From Eukaryota sp. TZLM1-RC (lineage: Eukaryota > Metamonada: BaSk clade), in contig JAUPSS010000002.1 of NCBI GenBank assembly GCA_040285825.1, positions 1,798,001 to 1,862,000 of the forward strand: a stretch of 64,000 bases of DNA, written 5' to 3'. Shown here piece by piece: positions 34,401-43,781 of the stretch. A model generated the notes under the pieces. It saw only the letters and a program-made list of their open reading frames with translations. It did not search any database and had not been told where the DNA came from. The position numbers were made by a program, and so were the translations under genes. Position 1 is the first letter of the stretch. Every line of letters starts with the position of its first letter.

Positions 34401-37400
34401 GAAATAAACTTTGTTTCTTCGCCTCTAATTTCCAAACCACCTCTAAAATTGGTTGTTCCCGTACCATTGAACAAACCAGAAATCCAATGACCTTTGTTTA
34501 GCACAACAATATCAGAGTCACCATCAATTTCTCCGCCATTAAGGAATAGATACTGAGTCTCAACAGTAGACGATGAGTTCCAGAGTCCACCATTAATAGA
34601 TATATTAATAGCATTAATAGAACCTCGAGTTTCCAGGACACCGCCATTAACTGAAATTAAATTGCAGGTAAAACCCTCCAAAATTACAACGTATCCACCA
34701 TTGACAATAACATTGTTACTAATAAGAGCATTTAAAACTACTTCGCCGCCATTGATAATAGTTTCAGAGGAAAAAAAGTCAGCTCCTTCTAGTGTAAGCG
34801 ATCCTCCATTAATTTCGGCCTGTGGGGTAAAGAAATCGCCATATAACCTCAAATTAGTCTCTTGGAATTGGAAAAACCCACAATGAAGTTCACCATAAAC
34901 AACAACTTCACCAGAAAAGAATCTACATTCAGAAGCAGTTAACGAATTGTTGAAATGTGAATATGATCCCGTGAATTCAATGGTGCTGAATATATCGACA
35001 GGCTGGGTAAACAGGATATCCCCAGTTTCACCACTAATATAACCAGAGGCAAAAGTAAAAACATCAGATTCCGCTTTAAAAATACCATCAGAAATAAAAA
35101 AATCTTCAAATAAATAAACTGTAGCTGACGGCGTAAAATGTACATCACCCCCAGATTGTATAAAGGTATTTAGCCCAACATTTGAAACAGAAGTTACGTT
35201 ACCATTAGTAACAATCCAGTCTTCCCTAGCTCCAGTTACAGGCACTCTCCTAGGCATTTCTTCAAAAATAGTGACTGCTTCTGTACCACATTGTTCTGTT
35301 ATTGAAGGAATGGCTGTGCAGGAAACTTCAAAGGGATCAGAATCTAAACGGAATGAGTAAACCATCGAAGTAGAAAGTTCAAAGTTTGGTAAAACAAACT
35401 CAAAATCAGTGGGGAGTGGTACTGGTGGAAGATCGTCAAGATAGCAAACACCATCTGCAAAAACTAAATGGTAACTATTGTCTAATAAACAGTAAGTAAA
35501 TTCATCATTAATAGGATGACAACTAAAGGAAGAAGGAGAAGGAGAAGTTGTTCCCCCTATTTCAGAAAAAGCTAAATCTTCAATAAATAACTCACAAGAC
35601 ACAGTTGATCCGACGTAATCTATTTGGACTGGGTTGCTTGTTTCAAAAAAGTCTGAACAATTGAGATATATGACATTGGAGACAGTAAGTTCATTTCCAG
35701 TATCTTTAGTCAATTTACATAGCAAAGAACCATCATCCCAACATTCAACAGCAGTAACATCATAATAAACATCACGAATAAGGTAAGAGCTTTGATTAAA
35801 AGCACAGGTGTAGTTGTGATCAAGGGTGAAATGTTTGAATATTTCAGCGTGGGGCACTTGGTAATCATAATGAGTAAGATTAACAAAATCATAATCATTA
35901 CTTCCAGATGTCAGTTCAGCATAACATTCTCCTTCTTCGAAAATAAAAGGATTATAATCATCAGCTAAACACAAAGTAAGACCAGAATGGATAGGCCTGC
36001 AATGAACTTCAGGGGGACTGACCGAGGAATTGTGAGTCATTTCTTCAAATGGATCCTGCAAAACATACACTTCGCACTCGACAGTCTCATTTACAACAAC
36101 TAAATCCAACTTAAAAGGAGACCCAACTTCCAAACCATCGGTGCAAGTGATCAAAACTACATCATCAACAATGAGCTCAGGCTCTGTAGAAAAAGACAAC
36201 TGACAAGAAAGTGAACCAGCTTGATCACAATCAATAGCAGCAACATCAACGTGATATGTAAGATTCAAATCAAAGCCATAGTTAAAGGCACAAGTGTAAT
36301 TGTCCCCAAGGAAATAGGTTTGGGAAAGATCTGCTTCTGTTACTTCAATATCATAAAGTGATAAATCAACTTCTTGTGGGATGGAACCATCAACATAAAC
36401 GTCAATGTTACACTCACCATCTTCAAAAACTAAATGGTAACTATTGTCTAATAAACAAAAATTAAATTCATCATTAATAGGATTACAACTAAAAGAAGAA
36501 GGAGAAGGAGAAGTAGTTCCCCCTATTTCAGAAAAAGCTAAATCTTCAATAAATAAATCACAAGACACAGTTGATCCGACGTAATCTATTTGGACTGGGT
36601 TGCTTGTCCTCAAACCATCTGAGCATTCCAATAAGCGAACCTTATCAGCCGTTATAGCGGGAGAAGAGGAAAATGAAAATAAACACAATAGAGAATCTTC
36701 CTCCCAGCAATCAATAGAAATGATATCATCATGGAAAGAATGAATGAGGTAATGACCATTAGTAAACGAACATGTGTAATTAGCCGCTAGTTGGAAATCA
36801 CTGTAGTTGCTAGAAAAAGTGAAATTAGAGTGAATAAAAGAAGGTAAGCAATCGCCAAACATTGTAAAATCATTACAACTGACCTTATCATCATCCACAA
36901 AACAACCAAAACAAGTATTTTCAATAGTACAAGTGGCAAACTCATTCTCCAAGGTAACATTTCTACAGACATGAACCAACTCACTACCAACAGGAACAGA
37001 AACATTGCGAATGGTGTACTCAAACTCATCTTCTAACCAAGAAGTAAAAGTATTTTCTGAAAAATACGAAAGACCATTGATGGCACGAAGAGTACCACTA
37101 TTGTTATAAGAAGCTCCTTCGTAAAAAGTAATAAAAGTTTCTTCCAAGTCTAGCTGACAGCCATCCTCCATTAAAAAGGTACCATTAACAAACAAACCCC
37201 CAGAAAGCTGCGTTTGAACCTTGTTTGTAGCAGAGAAAGTACCAGAGGATGAAATGAAGAAAGGAACATTATACCTTGAGCCTCTTCCACCAGTTTGAAC
37301 AAACTTTCCTAAAACATTAATAGCACACTGTCCTTCATAACTAGTACCATTACGTTGATCACAAGTAGCACAAGAGGGAAGTATAAAGTCAGGGCCATAC

Positions 37401-40075
37401 GTAAAGTGTTTTGCCACGATAGAATTATCATCAGTAAAAACAGATGTCTCAGGAATAGTTAAAGAACCATGATTCCAACAGCGAAATCGACCTTGGGTCC
37501 AAGTAGCTGAATCCTCAAATACTACATCCTTTGAGATAATAAACTTTGCAAAAGAAGAATCAATATTGACAAATGAAGTGAATTTGACCTTGGAATCGAC
37601 TGAAATAGGACCACTAATAGTACCTCCATTCCACGTGGCAGGGTCAGAAATGGTGATGTTACCACTACCGCTCAGATGACTAGACTCTGACATTGAAAAT
37701 AAAGTAATAGTTGAGTCAGCATTAAACACCAAAGAACCAGAACCATGAAGATCTACATTGGGTAAGGTTTGGTGAAGTGTAAAGGTAATAGTGCCACCTT
37801 CCATTTGAATAATGTCATTTGTAAAGAAGTTTGTATCAAATAAATGACTTCCACCAGAGGAAATAGTGTCCCCCAAGAGGATGACGTCATCAGTAGCTCT
37901 AAAATGACCTCCAGTAAGGTTTAAAAAGTCGGTTTCTATATTGCTTAAAGTTGTTAAATTTCCTCCAACATGAACATAATTTGATCTTAAAAAGGGTTCA
38001 AAGGTCAAATTTCCAGCTTGAATATCCAAGATATGACCAATTAAAGGAGCGGTACCTGTAATAGGGACAAAAGTGACTCCACCAACAGTTCTGGTAAATG
38101 ACTTAGGTAGGTAGTCGCAAGTACTTGAAACAACCATCACTGCATCCTCACGACCTCCATACTCAATACCACACAAATCACAAACTTCAATCTTTCCATT
38201 TAAAAAACCTCCTCCGTGAAGACCAATTGAAGCTTCGGGGGCAAGGAAGTATCCATCCAAGAAGAGGGTAGCGGCGATAGTAACCATTCCAGAACCAGTT
38301 TTCTCAATACTGGCTTCGTTGAACTGAGCTGATGGGATAGTTATTTCGCAAAGATCATCACCACGATGGTCACCGTCTCTAAACATATTAATATCAAAGT
38401 CAGAATAAATGTCAAACCTACTGGAAGAATCAAGAATGAAATGGCTAGCTCCTCCACAATAGATATCAGAACTGTTCCAAGCAAAAGGACGTCCCTGTAT
38501 AAGTATATTCCTTCCATAAACGAAATGAGGGCCTGGGTATTGGAATTCTAATCCTAATGGATTGGTAGCAGTTAATGTAGGGTTGGTAGAGGAATTAGAA
38601 ATAATTGATTGGTTACAACCAAAAAATCCTCCTGAATAAACAACAATCGGATGATCACTAACTGCATAATTAGCACAACCACCAAGTAATCCACCATCAA
38701 TTTCAACATCATTTCCCAAGTTTGTATCTAATTCAAAAGAAGTTCTACCACCTTTTAATACTAGTTTTTCCACATCAATGCCATGACCTCCCACTTGAAG
38801 ACCTCCTGCATACACAGTGGTTGTACCTCTAAGGATGGCATTGGTAGCATTGCCAATAGATGCGGCTTGAGGTGCAAGTCTAACAGTTGCAGTAAAATTC
38901 ATGTTCTGGTGAAAGATATAAGTCTTACCTAATTCACCAAATTCAATCCAAGAATTCCCACCCCAATCAATATTAAACCTAGATTCATCCCAAATGAACC
39001 CATGCTCAAAGTAATGAGAGCCTCCATAAAACTCAACCCTACTCATTGAGGAAAGGGTATTAGTGTCAAAGTGCACCCAAGAAACGTTAGCTCCAAAATA
39101 AGAGTCTACACCATTAAGTAAGAGTTTGGCTTGAGTCCCAGAACCAAAGACCCACTCGGAATACATTGAATCACCAGCAGTGGAATAAACGCCGTAAGGA
39201 AGGTCTAAGGTGCCCCTCGGAATAAAAACATCACCAGTAGTGGTAACTCTTGCTTCAAGACGATGAGTAACATCTGAATTGGGTTTATTTATAGAACCTT
39301 CGTCTTCAAAAATGATTTCAGTGAGTTCACCTCCACGATGGTTCCAGAGAAAATCAACGGAAGGTAAGTTAAGATTGCCCCCAGCTAGAATGACTTTGGT
39401 TCCATAACCTGTATGGAAGGTACTGGACACACGGGTGTTGCTCTCAATATCGATACGGGCATTACCAACAAGCTTAAACACTACATTGTCCGCATATTTG
39501 AAGTTTGAATTGTAAATGTAAAGTCTACTATGAACTTCAATGGTAAGAACCCCATTATCAGTACCATAGACACGGAGATGACCACCCTGGAAATAGAATT
39601 CATTACAACGAATGGTACCAGGACCGTAAATGGAGGGACTTGCTCCAGAGCTGTACACATTAACTCTGTTTCGAACTGTGAGGGTTCTTCCTCTGAGGTA
39701 GAGACTGTGTCCTTGATAGATGTTCATGCTGCGGATAGTACGGGTGCGATCTACACTGGTTGAACAGCTACCGTAACATCTGGTTGTACGACTACTCCAA
39801 CACGACAACCTTGTACAGCGAGAGCAACGCAAGTTTACATGACTCTGAAATTAACCCAAAAGAAGACATACAATGCAGGAAGCACAACCACTCTGATACC
39901 AATAATTATAGCGACTGCACGAAGAATCCCAATTACGATGAGCGGCACAGCTGTTCCAGGTTTTAGTGTTTGTACCGGAAGCAGGACATGATCCAATTGA
40001 AGCATTAGAAGAAGAAACAAAAAGTAAGGTAACAAGGAGGGTAAGAAGCATGTTCCTGAAAGAAAGAAACGTCAT
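25451..40075 (-). CDS. Giant secreted beta-solenoid-like repeat protein, about 4,860 aa
   Basis: ATG 40075 (or 40051) gives a signal peptide, MLLTLLVTLLFVSSSNAS. A 27-nt intron (39845-39871) then joins it in frame to one exon that stays open for about 14.4 kb. The N-terminal 110 residues are Cys-rich. Most of the rest is short strand-turn repeats (G-G/N-x-L-x-V-x-G-G), typical of right-handed beta-helix surface proteins. Larger modules of about 250-290 residues recur at least five times around W-x-G-G-x-I-S-G-x-G and W-x-x-G-D-I. About residues 1100-1540 hold three Cys-rich modules of about 165 residues. Many N-x-S/T sites fit secretion. No C-terminal membrane anchor is seen. The end is TAA 25451, or slightly later if a 37-nt GTATGT...TTAG intron is used. 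An extracellular matrix, adhesion or cyst-wall role is inference. Confidence 0.85.
35461..35641. repeat. Near-identical 181-bp direct repeat inside the giant gene, copy 1
   Basis: This matches 36428-36608 with only about ten differences, far more similar than the other repeat modules of the protein. It encodes NPVQIDYVGSTVSCEL... and ...CLLDNSYHLVF. It points to a recent duplication or gene conversion between modules 1 and 3 of the Cys-rich region. Confidence 0.9.
36428..36608. repeat. Near-identical 181-bp direct repeat inside the giant gene, copy 2
   Basis: Partner of 35461-35641. The intervening module 2 (about 35.9-36.3 kb) is clearly diverged, so the similarity is local to these two copies. 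Confidence 0.9.
39845..39871 (-). other. 27-nt spliceosomal-type intron in the giant gene
   Basis: On the minus strand the stretch starts GTATGTCTTC and ends TTAATTTCAG. Removing it joins the signal-peptide frame (…GCASCI) to the long frame (SHVNLRCSRC…) in phase 0. Unspliced, the signal-peptide frame stops within the intron. The size and GTATGT site match the introns of the membrane-protein gene. Confidence 0.8.
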
Positions 40076-40141
40076 TGACACTGCCTGAGAGCAAACTAAT
40101 GTCAAAAAGTATTGATTCAGTTGAGGGAATAAGAATAAACA

Positions 40142-40150
40142 TTAATTTAT
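40142..40150. repeat. Left 9-bp target-site duplication of the MULE
   Basis: TTAATTTAT, repeated exactly at 42047-42055 on the other side of the element. Confidence 0.85.
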
Positions 40151-40240
40151 GGGAAAAGTACACATCTACCCATTTTTCCAAAAAATGGAACACGTCTACC
40201 CACCACAATAAAGTGAACACATCTACCCACTTTTTAACTG
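40151..40240. repeat. Left terminal and subterminal repeats of the MULE
   Basis: Three copies of a motif like ACACATCTACCCA-TTTTT occur at about 40159, 40189 and 40219. They pair with inverted copies at the right end (42010-42046 and 41321-41333). Confidence 0.8.
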
Positions 40241-40264
40241 TTAGGACTTCTTTGCAGATTGGAC

Positions 40265-41128
40265 ATGACAACAACCTCTTTCGTTGTTGCTGAATCAACT
40301 ATAACTCTCAAACATAACGACACCGATTATCTCTTGAAAATCGGTTCCCTGGCTTCGATGGAAATAATAAAGGAACTGATTCGGCTAGATTGTGTCCAGA
40401 GCTGTGCCTATTGTGTCTACAAAAAGTCTGAACATACAAAAATTTATACTCGTTGCAAAAATAAAAGATGTACGTTTGAATGCTATGCTTCACGACCTAA
40501 ATCCGCTGCTACAACAACTCCTTATGAAGTTAAGCGGTATAAAGCTCATTCCTGTGATGGTAATTTAACTTCTTCCTACAAGATTCTTCCTCCTTCCACA
40601 GATTACCTTAAAGTTGAAAAGCACTGTTGTTGAAGCTCGCAGTTTAGAAGTTGTGACAATTTCCAGGAGAGGGGAAGGTTCAGTGCTGAAGGTTACACAG
40701 CATGAAAAATCATGGTTGGTGGATTTGAACAAACAATGTTGTTGTTCATGTGGATTTTGGGACCAAAATGGATACCCTTGTGTTCATGCGGTGGCAGCAC
40801 TTTTATATATGGACAAAAACATAGTGAGTGCAGTGGACCTTTATTATTTGAGAGAGAATTATGCCAGAACCTACGAGGAGACCTAAGTATTGAACTAAAA
40901 GAGACAGAAACTCAAGCACCACAAGTTGTAAGGCAAAGAGGAAGACCACGTCAACGACGGTTCCGAGCTGGAGAAGGGCAGAGAAAGAAGAAACAAAGAG
41001 ATGGAGGAGAGATACCAGACAGTGAAGTTTCAGAACTGACACTCGTCCGCCAGCAGTTTGGTGTAGAGGCAACAGCGATGATTCAGATTGGAGTGAATCG
41101 GAAGAATCTTCTGCATTGGAAGACTTAG
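40265..41128 (+). pseudogene. Internally deleted MULE transposase: zinc finger joined to SWIM finger
   Basis: The first frame from ATG 40265 encodes a WRKY/GCM1-like finger (CAYCVYKK...CKNKRCTFECYA...HSC) and stops at about 40633. Another frame from about 40600 encodes the SWIM finger CSCGFWDQNGYPCVHAVAAL near 40745-40800. After a further frame change near 40886 a basic tail follows (RQRGRPRQRR) to TAG 41128. In full MULE transposases these two fingers flank a DDE domain of several hundred residues, which is missing here. The element is therefore non-autonomous, and the frame changes suggest decay, although a small intron cannot be excluded. Confidence 0.8.
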
Positions 41129-41325
41129 TTGAAGATCAATAGAGATTAGGGAGGTTTATCGTATGCTTAACATGTCCATAAACGGTTTATTTGATGTTTG
41201 AGATGAGTTTGGTGAACGTACCAAGTAATTAAGAAACACAAACATGATTACATCATCAAACAGATCGGGATGGATAAGTTTCCTTAAAACAATTGGGTAC
41301 AGAAGTACCAAAAAAATCAGTAGTG

Positions 41326-41333
41326 GGTAGGTG
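41326..41333. repeat. Left 8-bp target-site duplication of the nested MITE
   Basis: GGTAGGTG, repeated exactly at 41997-42004. The duplicated sequence is itself part of the MULE terminal motif. Confidence 0.88.
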
Positions 41334-41996
41334 TAGGATTTCGATTTGAGTCGAGTCGAGTTAACTCGAGTCAAACTTATCTGACTCAACTCGACTCATG
41401 AGTCAAACGAGTTGACTCGACTCGACTCATTCTTACATCCATTGACTCGACTCGACTCATTCTTACATCCATTGAGACAAGTCCACCTTAACATTATCAT
41501 AACCATTGTTCTATTTACATTTTTGATTACTGTTCTGTTCAAATATCATGTCATATCAAATAAAAATCATACTTTATTTTCTACGTCAACAACAGGAATA
41601 TTGGACATTGCTAACACAATAGATAAGAGTTACAGAAGAAAAAACGGTGTCTTTTATTACAGGTCTAGAATGTACAATCTTTTCGAATATGTCCTACTAC
41701 ATCACACTTTTCACATGGGTTTGGACATGTCTTCGGATAATTGTCGTGTTGGAGGCAAGAGATGATGATTGATGTTAGATACAAGTTGTTGGTTTATTAA
41801 GGATCAACAACGCAGTTTTGACATGTTTTTGAAAAATAGGAGAGGAAGAGGTTTTATGCCGCAAGTTGACGAATGTGAGTCGACTTGACTCATTTGAATA
41901 ATAAGTGACTCGACTCGACTCATGAGTCAAACGAGTCGAGTCGAGTCGAGTCAACTCGAAACTCAATGAGTTGACTCAACTCAAATCGAAATCCTA
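41334..41996. mobile_element. 663-bp MITE with GACTC-rich subterminal repeats
   Basis: The inverted ends TAGGATTTCGATTTGAGT are matched exactly at both termini and flanked by the 8-bp duplication GGTAGGTG. An 8-bp duplication with a TA-initiated inverted end suggests the hAT superfamily; that is inference. About 130 bp at each side is dense in GACTCGACTCGACTCA-type repeats in both orientations, able to form long hairpins. A 32-bp tandem duplication lies near 41413-41475. The interior (41470-41870) has no recognised protein. Being inside the MULE right end, it is younger than the MULE. Confidence 0.88.
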
Positions 41997-42548
41997 GGTA
42001 GGTGTGTTTCACTTTTCAAAAAAGTGGGTAGGTGTGTCCCTGACCCTTAATTTATTTGCTGTTGTTTAATTTTCCTCTTCAGAAGCCCCCTAGTATAATT
42101 TTTTCTATTTCTGTTGCTCCAATCGTGGATCGATCTGTCAACTCCCTCTCCTCATCAATCTGTGGCGCTCTCCTTAGTGTTATACGTTATATCATTTTAT
42201 ACGCCAGATGGCCTGAACTATAATTATATTGGATTTTGATGAATTTCTTGACAGGTAACAGTGTATCTAAAAATTAAAGCCATTTTTTCTATTGATAACT
42301 TCTCTCCATCTTTGTGAACGTTGATTGAGTACATTAATTTTTGAATCATCTTGAACAATGGATATGGTAAATCAAGATAATTGAATCTATTTTGAAAACC
42401 TGAAAATCAAACTGGACTGTCATTAAAAAAACAATGAGGTAGATGATTACCAATAAAGTTTAAAAATCTACGAAGTAAGGGTTTTTTGTCAGAAAAATAC
42501 TATGCCTCATATCGATGTCAGGTAATGTGGTAACTTGAGGACTCATTC

Positions 42549-42788
42549 TCAATATGAGTGAATACTTACTCTCCAAAGAGAGTTATTGCGGTCAAACCTT
42601 CCAACAACAATTGAAATTAAGAAATTTTTTTGATCTGAAATCCATTCATCCATTTGCTCATCGGTTTTTCTTTTCAGAAAATCACCTTCTTTTTTCATTT
42701 TATCAATAATCTTATCAGGTTTAATGAAATGGTTCTTATTGTTTCTGTAAAGTTGATTATCCTGATAAATTTCAAGATCAAAGCACAT
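42549..42788 (-). CDS. Hypothetical 79-aa ORF, possible gene remnant
   Basis: An ATG-started minus-strand ORF is hydrophilic and helix-like (KIIDKMKKEGDFLKRKTDEQMDEWISDQKNFL). The composition resembles a real protein, but there is no motif, and the next coding-like stretch (42810-42953) is on the other strand. It may be a relic. Confidence 0.25.
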   Translation of the reverse strand: MCFDLEIYQDNQLYRNNKNHFIKPDKIIDKMKKEGDFLKRKTDEQMDEWISDQKNFLISIVVGRFDRNNSLWRVSIHSY

Positions 42789-42809
42789 ATCAGTGGGAAG
42801 ATTTTGATT

Positions 42810-42953
42810 TGTGGTTATTGATTTGAATTAAATCAACGGATTAGGCTTGAAGCCATTAAGACTTGGCTAAATTTTCTTGACCATAATGGGTTTCAATTGT
42901 TTCTTTGTCAAAATTTTCCTGTTCTCGAGATTAAACCTTGTGTTTAAATACAA
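42810..42953 (+). other. Short coding-like stretch, unidentified
   Basis: About 41 codons read IRLEAIKTWLNFLDHNGF...LEIKPCV and stop at TAA near 42950. The residues look protein-like. No start codon or splice partner was found. Confidence 0.2.
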
Positions 42954-43238
42954 ATTTTTCGGTTTATTAATTTTTGTTGTTGTTCTGTTGATGGTTCGAT
43001 GTTTATTGGTCAAAAATCGCTATTCTAATAATTTTTGATGCAGGAGTAGATTTGAAATTTGATCTTCTCTTTACGGGTCCAGGATTTGCTTCAACATCTC
43101 CATCCATTGTTAAATCAACCGTAAATGTGTTTGTGATTAGAAGATGTTGGGAGCTTCTAGATTGGAAACATAAATTTTAAACACAATTATCAAACTCAAC
43201 ATTATCAAAATAACAATTTGAGACACAACATCCAATAT

Positions 43239-43634
43239 CTAAAACAGGAAAAAACATCTCATATCCAAGGTGATTATCAATATGGCTGATTCAACAGCAT
43301 CCACATCATGACTCACATAATGACTGAAAAAAGTGCAATACTCTACCTCCATGGAGGGATCAAAACGACGATTGCCATGGGAAATCGAGGCTCTGATCTT
43401 TCGTTTATTCTTGTAACGCAGGACGACTGTTCCCGACTGAGGAGTTCGGGAGAAAGAACTCTGTTGTTGTGTGAAGAACAGGTTGAAGGAGGAGGTGGGA
43501 ACTGAGTGTAATACCTCGCTATCCTGTTTCTCGCCTTGTTGTATGATGTTAGCAGAATGGGAAATGTCTGGAGAATTTCGCTGACAGATGTCTGACATGC
43601 TTATTGCTTCTTCAACCAGGGCAGCTTTTGGCAC
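43239..43634 (-). CDS. Hypothetical 131-aa ORF
   Basis: Minus-strand ORF with segments such as SGTVVLRYKNKRKIRASISHG and FFSHYVSHDVDAVE. It overlaps a plus-strand open frame and the candidate mini-gene at 43588-43781, so at most one is right. No domain is recognised. Confidence 0.25.
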   Translation of the reverse strand: MPKAALVEEAISMSDICQRNSPDISHSANIIQQGEKQDSEVLHSVPTSSFNLFFTQQQSSFSRTPQSGTVVLRYKNKRKIRASISHGNRRFDPSMEVEYCTFFSHYVSHDVDAVESAILIITLDMRCFFLF

Positions 43635-43781
43635 TCTTAAATTGAAGGTCTAATCAGGAAAGCTTTTCAGAAACTTTAGGTGCAAGCTCTCGCTGCCCTC
43701 TTTGACTCTGAAGATACCTCTAGTGATTTCTTTCATTCATCAAAGCATACTGCCTCTCCTCTTTTATCTCCAGACGAATAG
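43588..43781 (+). CDS. Candidate 53-aa mini-gene with a 32-nt intron
   Basis: From ATG 43588 (MSDMLIASSTRAAFGTLKLK) the frame meets a stop at once unless the GT...TTTAG stretch 43648-43679 (32 nt) is removed. After removal it continues in phase 0 for 33 codons, reading VQALAALFDSEDTSSDFF to TAG 43781. The size matches other introns here, but the 5' site is GTCTAA. The piece could equally be the last two exons of a longer broken gene. Confidence 0.3.

Larger units (their letters stand above)
40151..42046 (+). mobile_element. MULE-type DNA transposon with nested MITE
   Basis: The element is bounded by the 9-bp duplication TTAATTTAT (40142-40150 and 42047-42055). It has imperfect terminal inverted repeats starting GGG...ACACA-CTACCC. 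Each end carries two or three copies of a CACA-CTACCCAC motif (left 40151-40240; right 42046-42010 and continuing at 41333-41321 across the nested insertion). A 9-bp duplication and a transposase with a WRKY/GCM1-like N-terminal zinc finger and a SWIM finger fit Mutator-like elements. Without the 663-bp nested MITE and its 8-bp duplication the element is 1,225 bp. It inserted 75 bp upstream of the giant gene's ATG, in opposite orientation. Confidence 0.85.

Noticed and set aside
25451-39832. Giant repeat ORF as bacterial autotransporter contamination
   Set aside because: The gene has a GTATGT...CAG intron and a eukaryotic-style signal peptide, the same base composition as neighbours, and no autotransporter barrel at the C-terminus.
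40712-40886. Plus-strand frame reading MVGGFEQTMLLFMW
   Set aside because: Shadow of the SWIM-finger frame; the cysteines and histidine of the finger are in the other frame.
41334-41996. GACTCGACTC arrays as a CRISPR or satellite array
   Set aside because: The repeats are palindromic, irregular and confined to the arms of a MITE with inverted ends and a target duplication.
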